Source of the DNA: Croceitalea rosinachiae
GTDB lineage: Bacteria; Bacteroidota; Bacteroidia; Flavobacteriales; Flavobacteriaceae
Direction of reading: 5' to 3'
Length of the DNA: 64,000 bases
Assembly (NCBI RefSeq): GCF_031846445.1
Contig: NZ_JAVRHR010000001.1
Coordinates: forward strand, 620,001 to 684,000
Both the position numbers and the translations under genes were made by a program. Below are positions 42,480 to 52,101 of the stretch, in pieces (position 1 is the stretch's first letter; the number at the start of each line of letters is the position of its first letter). The notes under the pieces are model-generated. The model made no database searches, was not told the DNA's origin, and saw nothing but the letters and a program-made list of their open reading frames with translations.

Positions 42480-44689
42480 GCAAGAGCATTAATGTCGCAC
42501 TTATAGGAAATCCAAATACTGGCAAAACCTCAGTTTTTAACCAGCTTACGGGTCTCAATCAAAAAGTTGGTAATTATCCTGGTATTACAGTCGAAAAAAA
42601 AGAGGGTATTTGTAAATTACCTCGGGGGGTCAAGGCACATATTCTCGATCTTCCCGGCACATACAGTCTTAACACCACATCATTAGATGAAAGTGTGGTC
42701 GTCGAATTATTGCTGAATAAAAAGGATAAAGATTACCCAGCTCTTGCGGTGGTTATCAGTGATATTGAAAATTTAAAGCGAAACCTACTGCTCTTTACTC
42801 AAATAAAAGACCTACAAATTCCTACGATTTTGGTCATCAATATGGCTGATAGAATGTCTCGAAAAGGCATTTCTGTTGATATTGAAGAGCTTGAGAAAAA
42901 GCTGGATACAAGAATTGCTTTGGTAAGTACTAGAAAGAACGAAGGTATTGATCGGATCAAAGAGTTAATATCCGAATATAAACTCCTTTCAAAGAAGCCC
43001 AATGTAAATACGTCGCGTATAGCCCCAGAATATTTTGAACGCCTTAAGAGCGCTTTCCCTAATGAAGACCTCTATAAGCTTTGGTTGGTGATTACACAAG
43101 ATGTAAACTTTATGCCAATTGAAAAAAAACGCATACAGGATGCTACTTCATTTTCAACCAAATCAAAAGAAGAGCTTAAAAGGTTACAGCACAAAGAAAC
43201 GGTGCTTCGCTATCAATTCATTAATGGGGTTCTAAAACAAACCTATAAAGTCGATATTCAATCTGCAAAAGGCTTTAGGGCTACATTGGACAAAATACTT
43301 ACCCATAAAGTTTTTGGATACTTCATATTTTTAGCCATTCTATTGCTTATTTTTCAAGCTATTTTTGAATGGAGTTCTTACCCTTCAGATTTTATTGACG
43401 AACAATTTTCAATCGCCAGTGATTGGATTAAAAACACCCTACCTTCAGGGGTATTTACTAATTTATTGGCCGAGGGTATTTTGGCCGGTATTGGCGGAAT
43501 CGCAGTTTTCATTCCTCAAATCGCCTTTTTATTTCTTTTCATTTCACTTTTAGAAGAATCTGGCTATATGAGTCGCGTAGTCTTTTTGATGGACAAGCTT
43601 ATGCGGCCTTTTGGTCTTAGCGGCAAGAGTGTAGTACCACTTATTTCTGGTACTGCATGCGCCATACCAGCAGTAATGGCAACACGTACTATTGAAAATT
43701 GGAAGGAAAGACTAATAACCATCCTCGTGGTACCTTTTACCACCTGTTCTGCAAGACTGCCGATCTATCTTATTTTAATTGCACTCGTAATTCCTAAAGG
43801 TAGTTTTCTGGGGTTTGGGTATCAAGCACTGACTTTATTGTTGCTTTACCTATTAGGTTTTGGTATGGCCATTTTTTCGGCAATGTTACTGAACAAATAC
43901 TTGAAGATTCAGAGCAGGTCGTTGTTCATGATAGAAATGCCCACCTATCGTCTGCCCTTATTTAAAAATGTATTTTACACCGTAGTCGAAAAAACAAAAA
44001 GCTTCGTTTTCGGTGCTGGTAAAATCATCTTAGCAATTTCTATAGTACTTTGGTTTTTAGGCTCGTATGGATTTTCAAATGAATTTAAGAACGCTGAAGA
44101 AATCGTTATCAAAAGAATTGAAGATGAAGGCTTAAACAATTACAGTAAAAATTACATTAAAAATAGTACGATTGCTTTGGTAAAGTCACCAGATGAAACC
44201 GTAATAACTATCACAAAAGATTCTTTGGATACCATAAAAGAACTTCTCACAAAACGTGCTAAAGCCCAAGAGATCGCAAGCTATAAATTGGAGCATTCCT
44301 ATATTGGTTATTTAGGAAAAGTAATTGAACCGGCCGTAAAACCTTTGGGCTATGATTGGAAAATTGGTATTGCCGTATTGACTTCTTTTGCCGCTAGGGA
44401 AGTTTTTGTGGGCACTCTGGCCACCATTTATAGTGTGGGCAACGATGAAGAAGAAACCATAAAAAATAGAATGGCCGCCGAATTGGATGAATCTGAAAAC
44501 AAGCCTTTGTTCAATTTGGCTTCTGGCATCTCTTTAATGTTGTTCTACGCCTTTGCGATGCAATGTATGAGCACCTTAGCCATTGTTAAGCGAGAGACCA
44601 ATTCTTGGAAATGGCCCTTATTTCAACTCGTTTTTATGAGTGCTTTTGCGTATCTTGTTGCATTGACAGCCTTTCAAATGTTAAAATAA
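42476..44689 (+). CDS. feoB: Ferrous iron transport protein FeoB
   Basis: Fe(II) importer of 737 residues. The N-terminal G-domain has G1 GNPNTGKTSVF, G2 region GNYPGITVEK, G3 DLPGTYSL and G4 NMADR. A helical GDI-like region follows, then a membrane domain with the Gate motifs LLEESGYMSRVVFLMD, PLISGTACAIPAVMATRT and a second, Cys-containing gate (CSARLP). Length is normal. The C-terminal end has an extra hydrophilic loop (about 535-610) before the final segments. Confidence 0.96.
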   Translation: MSKSINVALIGNPNTGKTSVFNQLTGLNQKVGNYPGITVEKKEGICKLPRGVKAHILDLPGTYSLNTTSLDESVVVELLLNKKDKDYPALAVVISDIENLKRNLLLFTQIKDLQIPTILVINMADRMSRKGISVDIEELEKKLDTRIALVSTRKNEGIDRIKELISEYKLLSKKPNVNTSRIAPEYFERLKSAFPNEDLYKLWLVITQDVNFMPIEKKRIQDATSFSTKSKEELKRLQHKETVLRYQFINGVLKQTYKVDIQSAKGFRATLDKILTHKVFGYFIFLAILLLIFQAIFEWSSYPSDFIDEQFSIASDWIKNTLPSGVFTNLLAEGILAGIGGIAVFIPQIAFLFLFISLLEESGYMSRVVFLMDKLMRPFGLSGKSVVPLISGTACAIPAVMATRTIENWKERLITILVVPFTTCSARLPIYLILIALVIPKGSFLGFGYQALTLLLLYLLGFGMAIFSAMLLNKYLKIQSRSLFMIEMPTYRLPLFKNVFYTVVEKTKSFVFGAGKIILAISIVLWFLGSYGFSNEFKNAEEIVIKRIEDEGLNNYSKNYIKNSTIALVKSPDETVITITKDSLDTIKELLTKRAKAQEIASYKLEHSYIGYLGKVIEPAVKPLGYDWKIGIAVLTSFAAREVFVGTLATIYSVGNDEEETIKNRMAAELDESENKPLFNLASGISLMLFYAFAMQCMSTLAIVKRETNSWKWPLFQLVFMSAFAYLVALTAFQMLK

Positions 44690-44839
44690 ATGGAAATAGT
44701 TCAACAAATTCTGGTTTATATCTTCTTGGTTGTAGCGGCTGGCTATTTGATTAAAAAGTTTTTTCTTCCAAAGCGATTAAAGGCCAAGAGCCATAAATCT
44801 TCAAAAAATTGCGGACAGTCAGATTGCGGTTGCTCATAG
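44690..44839 (+). CDS. FeoB-associated Cys-rich membrane protein
   Basis: 49-residue protein whose ATG follows the feoB stop with no gap. One transmembrane helix (about 4-20, QILVYIFLVVAAGYLIKKFF) and a cytosolic tail ending NCGQSDCGCS with three cysteines. This matches the small FeoB-associated Cys-rich family (PF12669 type) found after feoB in Bacteroidota. The cysteines probably bind iron. The open frame is short but clearly real by context and composition. Confidence 0.85.
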   Translation: MEIVQQILVYIFLVVAAGYLIKKFFLPKRLKAKSHKSSKNCGQSDCGCS

Positions 44840-44955
44840 CCCAGTACTATTTTACCTTTTTTAGTAGATTTTTAGATTTTCTTTTAAAAATTTAAAACTC
44901 CCTTGTAACCTTTTGTACTTTTCTGACTATATAGTTACGAACACCAACAAAAAGC

Positions 44956-45486
44956 ATGTTGCCAAACGACGAAACTGACGAAAAATTAATGGCCGAGGTA
45001 GCCTTAGGGAATTTAGATGTACTCAAGGTGCTTTTTAATCGTCACCATGTACACATATTTAATTTTTTATACAAAATGTGCGGAGACAAAATGTTGAGTG
45101 AAGATTTGACCCAAGATGTCTTTTATAAAGTGATCAAATACCGATCTTCTTATAAAAATGGAAAATTTATCTCTTGGTTGTTCACCATAGCAAGAAATAG
45201 TATGAAAACGCATTTTACAAGAAATAAAGAGTTGCATGATGATATCGAGACCGTTTCACACCAGCTTACCGCCGAACAAAGGGAGCTGCAAGAAGATTAC
45301 TCTCATTTGCAACGGGCATTGAACCAACTTGAAGCATCAGATCGAGAAGCTATCGTATTGCACCGGTTTCATGAAATCAAATATAAAGAACTGGCCGAAA
45401 TCTTGGGTTCTACACCTGGGGCAGTAAAAACGAAAGTGAGTCGGGCCTTAAAAAAGCTAAAAACAATATACCTACAAAATAACTGA
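44956..45486 (+). CDS. ECF sigma factor (RpoE-like)
   Basis: 176-residue alternative sigma factor. Region 2 includes DLTQDVFYKVIKYRSSYKNG and WLFTIARNSMKTHFTRN; region 4 includes LHRFHEIKYKELAEILGSTP and GAVKTKVSRALKKLKTIY. The next gene (anti-sigma-like) starts 2 bp after the stop. A control circuit in which an RseP-type protease releases this sigma is possible given rseP nearby, but no direct evidence is present. Confidence 0.95.
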   Translation: MLPNDETDEKLMAEVALGNLDVLKVLFNRHHVHIFNFLYKMCGDKMLSEDLTQDVFYKVIKYRSSYKNGKFISWLFTIARNSMKTHFTRNKELHDDIETVSHQLTAEQRELQEDYSHLQRALNQLEASDREAIVLHRFHEIKYKELAEILGSTPGAVKTKVSRALKKLKTIYLQNN

Positions 45487-45488
45487 TT

Positions 45489-46286
45489 ATGAAGAAAGAA
45501 CAAATCATCGCTTCCATACCAGATTATTTGGATGGAAAGCTAGACGAAAATCAGAAGAAAATTATACGAGAGCACCTTCAGAATAACAAAGCCCTTTCAA
45601 ATGAACTGAAGGAATATGAATTGCTTTTAAATGCTTTTGATAATGAACAACCTGTTAAACCATCTAAAAAATTAGAAAAGAACTTTTTACAGCTTTTAGA
45701 AGAAGAAAAGAACAATATGGTTAAAGTGGTTTCAATTGATGCGGCGAAAACCACAAATACCAAGAATTGGTTCTCTGGTTTGATGAAAGTTGCTGCAAGC
45801 ATTGCCTTATTGATCGCCGCCTTTACATCAGGCCGTTATTTTCAATCCGAAAAATCTAATGTCACCATTGCGTCAATTGAAAATGAAAGTCTACGCCTAA
45901 AGCAAACTACAATGATTTCGCTTATGGAAAACCAATCGGCGAGCAAACGCATTAAAGGAGTTCAATACATACAAGATTTTGAAAACCCAGATGAGGCCAT
46001 TGTCAATGCATTAACGAACAGAATGCTGTATGATAAAAACACCAATGTTAGGTTGACTGCCGTAGAGGTTTTATCAAGATTTACCAATTCTCAATCCGTA
46101 AAAACAGCTTTTATAACTGCTTTGGGAACAGAAAAAGATCCCAGTGTACAAATTGCCATCATTCAAAACTTGGTCAAGACTCAAGAAAAGAAGGCTGTTG
46201 AACCAATGAAAAAACTATTGGAACAAGAAGACACTCAACCTTTTGTGAAGGATGAGATAAACCAAGTATTATCAGAAATCATATAA
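45489..46286 (+). CDS. Anti-sigma-factor-like protein with HEAT repeats
   Basis: 265 residues. The N-terminal helical part (1-70: IPDYLDGKLDENQKKIIREHL) resembles an anti-sigma domain without the zinc Cys/His ligands. A single transmembrane helix (about 97-116) follows. The C-terminal periplasmic region (140-262) consists of HEAT-like repeats (NTNVRLTAVEVLSRF, DPSVQIAIIQNLVK). An anti-sigma role is inferred from position directly after the ECF gene; the HEAT sensor half is less usual. Confidence 0.8.
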   Translation: MKKEQIIASIPDYLDGKLDENQKKIIREHLQNNKALSNELKEYELLLNAFDNEQPVKPSKKLEKNFLQLLEEEKNNMVKVVSIDAAKTTNTKNWFSGLMKVAASIALLIAAFTSGRYFQSEKSNVTIASIENESLRLKQTTMISLMENQSASKRIKGVQYIQDFENPDEAIVNALTNRMLYDKNTNVRLTAVEVLSRFTNSQSVKTAFITALGTEKDPSVQIAIIQNLVKTQEKKAVEPMKKLLEQEDTQPFVKDEINQVLSEII

Positions 46287-46305
46287 ACATCAAAAAGCGA
46301 AAATC

Positions 46306-47058
46306 ATGAAATCAGTAACAAGTATTTTATTTATCTGTGCATTTATTTTTAGTGCAAACGCGCAATCGGACTACACCAAGTCATTAAGTGGTGTAGAATG
46401 GGTTAAAATTGAGTCAAAATCGGGAATTATTTTAAAGACTCATGACAAAAATGAACTATTAATCAAAGTTTCGTCGAAAAAATCAAAACCTGAAAAAGCT
46501 AAAGGCCTGAAACTTGTAGGTGCGGGCGGTACTGACAATACCGATGTTGGTTTTAACGTAGTACCAGACGGAAACAATTTAATTGTCAAAAGTTTAAGAA
46601 GGTCGGAAAAAGCAGAAATTTTTCTCCCAAAGACCCAGAACGTTGCAGTAACCAATTCTTGGAACGGAGACATTTACATTGAAGGTTTTTCAGGCGAGGT
46701 TGAAGCAAACGCTAACCTAAATGGAGGATTAAAAATGACCAACCTATCTGGTCCGGTCACCGCGTACTCTTTAAATGAAGGTATTGAGGTATCATTCGAT
46801 AAAATCAGCCAAGATGCCCCAATTGTAATTCGAACCACTAACGGTGAAATTGATGTTAAACTTCCTGGAAGCACTCCAGCGGACTTAGAACTAAGTTCAT
46901 GGAATGGTGATATTTACACCAATTTTGATTTAAAAAGACCAGATAAAGATGGTTTAGAATCTGTTTCAGGAAAAAATATAAAAGGTGCCATAAATGGTGG
47001 TGGTGTCAATATCAAGTTGAAATCTACCAATGGAACTATTTATCTAAGAAAAAAATAA
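46306..47058 (+). CDS. DUF4097-like exported beta-helix protein
   Basis: 250 residues; signal peptide ends SANAQ. The mature part is repetitive beta: VTNSWNGDIYIEGFSGEVEANANLNGGLKMTNLSG, TTNGEIDVKLPG, SSWNGDIYTNFD, LKSTNGTIYLRKK. These NGxI(D/Y) turns define the DUF4097 (putative adhesin) fold. Part of the ECF operon; function unknown, envelope-associated. Confidence 0.85.
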   Translation: MKSVTSILFICAFIFSANAQSDYTKSLSGVEWVKIESKSGIILKTHDKNELLIKVSSKKSKPEKAKGLKLVGAGGTDNTDVGFNVVPDGNNLIVKSLRRSEKAEIFLPKTQNVAVTNSWNGDIYIEGFSGEVEANANLNGGLKMTNLSGPVTAYSLNEGIEVSFDKISQDAPIVIRTTNGEIDVKLPGSTPADLELSSWNGDIYTNFDLKRPDKDGLESVSGKNIKGAINGGGVNIKLKSTNGTIYLRKK

Positions 47059-47083
47059 TCTAACAATCAAAGAACAAACAGTC

Positions 47084-47797
47084 ATGAAAAATTTAAAGTT
47101 AATCCTACTATTCAGCTTTATTTGCACAGCAGCATTAGGACAGAAAATCATTGAAAAAAACTTTGATTACAACAATCAGCATATTGACCTTGACGTAAAA
47201 TTTGCCAGAAATATAGAAGTAAAGACCTGGGACAAACAAACCGTATATTTTAAAGCAACTATCCTCATTGAGGATGACCAATTTATCGAAAAATATGATA
47301 TTGATTTTCAAGAATCAGATAACACTATTACCATAAAAGAAAAAGCAGAACAAGTATTTAAAGCCATGCAAAATTATGGTAGAAAAAATGATAAAAATAA
47401 CCTTCGATATTGGTACAATTCTGGAGACCTATGTAAATTCAACTACATCTTATATGTTCCTAAAAGTGCTGATTTTAAAATTAGTAGTATTAATGGTAGT
47501 ATGAAAGCGGAACGTATTGAAGGTGATTTTACTGCCGATTTAATCAACGGAAACATTGATATTAAAGACTACGCAGGTAACCTTGACCTAAGTACAATAA
47601 ATGGTGAAATTGATTTAAAAGTATCCAACACCAAGTTTGTTGCCGAAACCATACATGGTGATATTTATGCAGATGAAAATCTAAACATTGTCGCCCATGA
47701 CAGAAATGTTGGCCAAAAAGTAGAAAGTGGCGGCAGTAATTTCAAAAATCGCCTTAGTCTAAAAACTATAAATGGAAATATGTATTTGAGGCAATAG
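47084..47797 (+). CDS. DUF4097-like exported beta-helix protein (paralogue)
   Basis: 237 residues; signal peptide ends ALGQ. Repeats SSINGSMKAERIEGDFTADLINGNIDIKD, STINGEIDLKV and KTINGNMYLRQ mirror the preceding gene. It differs in having a long charged middle (KAMQNYGRKNDKNNLRYWYN). Probably a duplicate of the 46306 gene and the last gene of the ECF operon; a terminator follows. Confidence 0.85.
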   Translation: MKNLKLILLFSFICTAALGQKIIEKNFDYNNQHIDLDVKFARNIEVKTWDKQTVYFKATILIEDDQFIEKYDIDFQESDNTITIKEKAEQVFKAMQNYGRKNDKNNLRYWYNSGDLCKFNYILYVPKSADFKISSINGSMKAERIEGDFTADLINGNIDIKDYAGNLDLSTINGEIDLKVSNTKFVAETIHGDIYADENLNIVAHDRNVGQKVESGGSNFKNRLSLKTINGNMYLRQ

Positions 47798-47818
47798 TGA
47801 AATTGTTAGTTTACGTAT

Positions 47819-47848
47819 AAAAAAGGCGCTGCGAAGGCGCTTTTTTTT
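47819..47848 (+). terminator. Rho-independent terminator after the ECF operon
   Basis: An A-run, then GCGCT (47826-47830), loop GCGAA, GGCGC (47836-47840) and eight Ts. Five-base-pair GC core with A/T flanks. Fits termination of the ECF/DUF4097 operon. Confidence 0.75.
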
Positions 47849-47929
47849 ATGTTCTCCGCAAAATCTTATCATTCTGTCAAAAAAACGTAACTTGTTCCTT
47901 TGGGTTATTCAACTATAAAGACTTTTTAA

Positions 47930-48829
47930 TTGAAAATACATTTGTACTTAAGGTTCGTTCCATTTTTATTTGCCTTAATTTTATTCTGCTTCTTTACAGG
48001 GTGCTCTAGTTCAAATGATGACCCACCAACTGATATCGTAGTTGAAGAACCTGAATCAAATGATCCAGAACCCATAGACCCTAACAGGCCATGGAACTTG
48101 GTTTGGGAAGAGGAGTTTGAAAGCAACCTTTCTGCATGGAATATATGGGAAAGCGGTGCTTTTAATAATGAAATTCAATATTATCGCCCAGAACAATTGG
48201 TATTAGAGAATGGGATTTTAAGCATTAATGTTCAGCGAGAAACAATAATTGGTGCCAATAACCCTTTTGATAGTACTGATAAAGAATTCGAATATGTTTC
48301 CGGCAGAATAGAGACGAAGGCAACCTATGGGCCTTCAGGTGGAGATGGTGAAACAGAATACCGGTTCATGGCCAGCATTAAATTCCCTCCTGGTAATGGT
48401 ATGTGGCCGGCCTTTTGGTCTTATGGAGACCCTTGGCCCACTAAAGGAGAAATTGATATTATCGAGGCTCGTGGAAATTTGCCCATGGAGTTTTCTTCCA
48501 ATATCTTTTATGGAACGGAACCTAATATCCCGCTGACCAATAATGATAATACCGTTGTTGAACATGAATTAGAAGTTGATATTACCGCCGATTTTCACAC
48601 CTACGAACTTATATGGACTTCGAATAGTCTAGAAATCATCTTTGATGATGAAAGTTTACATAAGTATAATGCCAATGGATTGAACTTTATTACGTCTTTA
48701 TTCAATCAAAAACAACAAATCGTACTGAACACTGCAGTAGGTGGGTTCTTTTTTCCAGGAACTTCATCTTCTAGCTATGTTGATACTTCACAAATGCAGG
48801 TTGATTGGGTTCGCGTTTATAAAAGATAA
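47930..48829 (+). CDS. Glycoside hydrolase family 16 (beta-glucanase, laminarinase-like) lipoprotein
   Basis: 299 residues from TTG 47930, which directly precedes the signal peptide with lipobox FFTGCSSS. A Pro/Glu/Asp linker is followed by the GH16 jelly roll. The catalytic motif GEIDIIEARG is of the E-x-D-x-x-E type (E174 nucleophile, D176, E179 acid/base), the bulged form found in beta-1,3-glucanases and related marine enzymes. The C-terminal strand is VDWVRVYKR. Expected to cleave laminarin-type beta-glucan at the cell surface; exact specificity is not readable from sequence. Confidence 0.92.
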   Translation: MKIHLYLRFVPFLFALILFCFFTGCSSSNDDPPTDIVVEEPESNDPEPIDPNRPWNLVWEEEFESNLSAWNIWESGAFNNEIQYYRPEQLVLENGILSINVQRETIIGANNPFDSTDKEFEYVSGRIETKATYGPSGGDGETEYRFMASIKFPPGNGMWPAFWSYGDPWPTKGEIDIIEARGNLPMEFSSNIFYGTEPNIPLTNNDNTVVEHELEVDITADFHTYELIWTSNSLEIIFDDESLHKYNANGLNFITSLFNQKQQIVLNTAVGGFFFPGTSSSSYVDTSQMQVDWVRVYKR

Positions 48830-48837
48830 CGAATCTA

Positions 48838-49248
48838 TTAAAGTGAAATACTAATGGCAGTATCTTCATAAACCTTAAAAGCACAGTCTTTATACTTTGG
48901 TGGCCCGAAAGCTCTCATTTTAGCTTTTGAGAACGCTACTTTTTCTTTGGGTATTCCAAGCCAATTGGTGTCTAATTCATTATTACCATTTTCATCATAG
49001 AAAAGGGCTATTGCGTACTCGCCATTGGGTACTTCTTTGACCTCTACTATGGTAGTACCTTCGATGGCCTCTGCAGTGCCCGATACAAAAACCTGGTCAA
49101 ACTTTAAAAAAGAATCATCACTCTTGTATACCGCTACGCTAACCTTACCCTTTGAAGAAGGTACATCTTTTATATTGACCGTAATCTTATTTTGAGCAAA
49201 ACAAAGTGCTGAAAAAAGAAAAAAATAAGTAAGAAGCTTAATTTTCAT
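48838..49248 (-). CDS. DUF2141-family exported protein
   Basis: 136 residues; signal peptide ends ALCFAQ. Core KITVNIKDVPSSKGKVSVAVYKSDDSFLK, GTTIVEVKEVPNGEYAIALFYDENGNNELDTNWLGIPKE matches DUF2141, small periplasmic beta proteins of unknown role. The DENGNNELD stretch resembles a calcium-binding loop. Convergent with the GH16 gene. Confidence 0.85.
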   Translation of the reverse strand: MKIKLLTYFFLFSALCFAQNKITVNIKDVPSSKGKVSVAVYKSDDSFLKFDQVFVSGTAEAIEGTTIVEVKEVPNGEYAIALFYDENGNNELDTNWLGIPKEKVAFSKAKMRAFGPPKYKDCAFKVYEDTAISISL

Positions 49249-49331
49249 AGCACACTGATTAACAATACTTATTTAAAACTCTTTTGTCGATGAAATAGTA
49301 TGATTGACAAAGATAAAAAGACCTTGTCATT

Positions 49332-49739
49332 TTACTTAATAGCCAAGCTCAATTTATCGAATACTTCTTGTGTTTTTAAGCTATCGGTAAAATTCAAATA
49401 CAATACTAGAGAATCATGGTGTTTTAACTGTAGTTTTTGTTGCCATAAGTCATCGACAAACACATAGGTTTTTCTCTGGGTCAAAGAATCTATAAAAACC
49501 CCCTTCTCTTTTGCCAACCAAGAAAAGCCATTTTTACGCTGCATTTTTGGTAGTTTTTGAACCATAAGAACCTCATCAATCTCTTCAACTGGTATTCGTT
49601 GTTTGTAAATACCAGAGGCTATCTGAAAACTTCCCTCCTCAAACTTTGACCAGTTTTTATAATGCAAGACAAAAGCCAGAATGCAACCAACAAAGGTTAA
49701 TACTATTACAATATTCCAAAACCAGTTTTTTCTTTTCAT
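49332..49739 (-). CDS. Hypothetical membrane-anchored protein
   Basis: 135 residues with an N-terminal transmembrane helix (about 8-28) and a soluble remainder containing VDDLWQQKLQLKHHDSLVLYLNFTDSLKTQEVFDKL. No family recognised. Sits between the DUF2141 and S9 peptidase genes on the same strand. Confidence 0.65.
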   Translation of the reverse strand: MKRKNWFWNIVIVLTFVGCILAFVLHYKNWSKFEEGSFQIASGIYKQRIPVEEIDEVLMVQKLPKMQRKNGFSWLAKEKGVFIDSLTQRKTYVFVDDLWQQKLQLKHHDSLVLYLNFTDSLKTQEVFDKLSLAIK

Positions 49740-49793
49740 TTTAAACTTTATTCAACATATAGCAAAGAGAAATACTAGAATCCACCAGTTACT

Positions 49794-51830
49794 TTATTCC
49801 CTTTTATCACTCCGATATTTATCAAACCAAGTGACCGTATGTGCGATTTTGGTAATTAAATTACTCGGTTTGCTCGCAATACCATGACTAGCTCCTGGTA
49901 TTTCCACCAGAACAGTCTCAATTTTTCTCAATTTTAAAGCATGATATAGTTGTTTGGCTTCGCTTGGAGGGGTACGCAAATCGTTCATGCCGACCATCAC
50001 CATTGTTGGGGTCTCTATATTACCAACAAGTGAAAGGGGAGAAAATTTCCAATACCCTTCAAAATTTTCCCAAGGCTGACCAGGGTAGCGCGAATTTGCA
50101 TACCCAAAGTAATTATCTGCAACTAATGTTTTACTGATCCAGTTCATAACTGGTTTGGCGACAACGGCAGACTCAAAGCGATTGTTTTTTCCAATCATCC
50201 ATGCTGCCATAATGCCCCCAGCACTGCCTCCAGTAACAAATAATTGGTCTTCATGGGCAATTCCCATTTTTATGCAATGGTCAACCCCATCCATAGTATC
50301 ATCATAATCTTGACCGGGGTAATTGTTGTATAGAAGGTTCCCAAACGCTTCACCATAGCTGGTACTACCCCTTGCATTGGGGTAAAAAACTATATACCCT
50401 TCTGAAGCGTAGAGTTGCATTTCTATTGAGAATCTGTCTCCATAATTTAAAATTGGCCCCCCATGGTTTTCAACCATGAACGGATACTTTTTACTAGCAT
50501 CATAATTTGGCGGGTAAACCACCCAACCTTGAATATCACGATTATCAAAAGAAGATTTATACCATACCTCTTCTACTTTGCCTAGTGTTTTATAATCGAG
50601 TAATGCCTTATTTAAACTGGTTATTTTTCTTGGTTTCTTTTCTTTGGAACCAAGAATGGCCAACTCGGCTGGATAATTTGGTCTTGAATGCGTGTAAGCG
50701 ATGGTTCCATTGGACGAAACACTATACGAACCACTTCCGTATGGACGGCCCAGTGTCGTTCCTCCCCTATTATCAGCAAGCTTTGTTACTTTCCCTGAAA
50801 GCGAAACGTGTCCAATCTTTCCATTGCCCTTATCATCATAATTAAAATAGAGCCCACCACTTTTTGCATCCCAACGAATACCAGAAATAGAACGGTCCAA
50901 AGCATTAGAGATGGTTCTTTTATTGCTGCCATCTACATCCATTATCTGCAATTTTCTTAGTTGGTAGGCTTGTACTTTATCTTCATAGCCCAAATAGGCA
51001 ATATATTTTCCGTCGGGTGAAACTTGAGGACTATAATCTGGCCCATTTCTATCTGTTAAGGCAACAATATCACCACTGCTTGCGGCAACGGAATAAATTT
51101 CACTATTTCGAAAACGATACTCCCAATCATCCACTCTATTTGCTGAAAAGTAAATCTTAGAACCATCTTTAGACCAAGACAGTGTTCCTCTATGATGCCA
51201 ATCTCCAGAAGTTATTTGCCTGGGCGCACCACCATCTGCGGGGATGGTAAAAATATGGTTGAAACCTGGTTTTATATAGCCTCTGCCATCAGCTTCATGG
51301 TATACCCTATCCGTAATTCTAGGTTGATCTGCCCATTTAGCACCCTTTGGCTTTTTGGGCATCTTGGCTATTACAGGGGCAGATTTTTCCACATTCATAG
51401 AAAATGCTAGTTGTTTTCCATCTGGCGACCACGTCAAAACGCTTGGGCTAAATGGTAATTGCGAAATTTTGGCAAGTTTACCAGAGCCCAACCAATATAT
51501 ATAAATTTCGGCACCTTCATCGGTACTGCTACTAAATGCTATTCTATCGCCTGTTGGCGACCATGTTGGGCTACTCTCACTCACTTCCCTAGATGTCAAT
51601 TTTTCGTGTTGGCTACCGTTGGTTTTTATCAACCAAAGGTTACCCCAACTACGGTCTTTCATCACATCAAAACCCATTCGACGATACACTACCCATTCTC
51701 CATTTGGTGAAATTTGAGGGTCTGAAACGTATTGTAAATCAAAAACATCTAGGTAAGAGAAGTTTGTTTTTTGGGCTTGCCCATTTAATGTTAGCAAGCA
51801 TAATAAAATAAATACAGGAAGCTTATTCAT
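49794..51830 (-). CDS. S9-family prolyl oligopeptidase (dipeptidyl-peptidase-like)
   Basis: Exported serine peptidase of 678 residues. The signal peptide ends LNGQAQ. An N-terminal beta-propeller with WD-like strands (PQISPNGEWVVYRRMG, SPTWSPTGDRIAFSS, PQVSPDGKYIAYLGYED) fills about 25-410. The alpha/beta-hydrolase domain follows: nucleophile S536 in VTGGSAGGIMAAW, Asp in MVGMNDLRTPPSEA and His in PGASHGIASKPSN. The catalytic triad is complete. Peptide degradation in the periplasm is the probable role. Confidence 0.95.
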   Translation of the reverse strand: MNKLPVFILLCLLTLNGQAQKTNFSYLDVFDLQYVSDPQISPNGEWVVYRRMGFDVMKDRSWGNLWLIKTNGSQHEKLTSREVSESSPTWSPTGDRIAFSSSTDEGAEIYIYWLGSGKLAKISQLPFSPSVLTWSPDGKQLAFSMNVEKSAPVIAKMPKKPKGAKWADQPRITDRVYHEADGRGYIKPGFNHIFTIPADGGAPRQITSGDWHHRGTLSWSKDGSKIYFSANRVDDWEYRFRNSEIYSVAASSGDIVALTDRNGPDYSPQVSPDGKYIAYLGYEDKVQAYQLRKLQIMDVDGSNKRTISNALDRSISGIRWDAKSGGLYFNYDDKGNGKIGHVSLSGKVTKLADNRGGTTLGRPYGSGSYSVSSNGTIAYTHSRPNYPAELAILGSKEKKPRKITSLNKALLDYKTLGKVEEVWYKSSFDNRDIQGWVVYPPNYDASKKYPFMVENHGGPILNYGDRFSIEMQLYASEGYIVFYPNARGSTSYGEAFGNLLYNNYPGQDYDDTMDGVDHCIKMGIAHEDQLFVTGGSAGGIMAAWMIGKNNRFESAVVAKPVMNWISKTLVADNYFGYANSRYPGQPWENFEGYWKFSPLSLVGNIETPTMVMVGMNDLRTPPSEAKQLYHALKLRKIETVLVEIPGASHGIASKPSNLITKIAHTVTWFDKYRSDKRE

Positions 51831-51942
51831 GGTTATGTAATTAATAATCTTCTAAAGATAATTAATGCAGAAATCACTTAAAACATCTATTCTTAAACTT
51901 TATCAATTATCTTTAAAGCAATAACCATTCCGCCAATCACTT

Positions 51943-52101
51943 ATGAAGTTGAAAAAGATAAAAACTGTCCGACTGATAGGTATTCCTGATATACTGATCG
52001 CTCTATTTACCCTAAATATTATGCAAATGCAAAGTAAGTTCTCGGTGAATTCAAGATTGGACTTTACTATAAATCAAGACGAACCCTTAACCGTAGATTA
52101 G
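51943..52101 (+). CDS. Small open frame upstream of the TPR-like lipoprotein (uncertain)
   Basis: Frame of 52 residues from ATG 51943 with a basic N-terminus and one hydrophobic stretch (LIGIPDILIALFTLNIM). Its stop TAG (52099-52101) overlaps the GTG start of the next gene by one base, the arrangement of translational coupling. No family recognised; it could be a leader peptide or a remnant of a longer gene. Confidence 0.35.
   Translation: MKLKKIKTVRLIGIPDILIALFTLNIMQMQSKFSVNSRLDFTINQDEPLTVD

Noticed and set aside
44903..44923. TTGTAACC...TACTTTTC upstream of the ECF gene as an auto-regulated promoter
   Set aside because: Spacing is about 10 bp and does not fit the vegetative consensus; no second copy was found to support an ECF motif.
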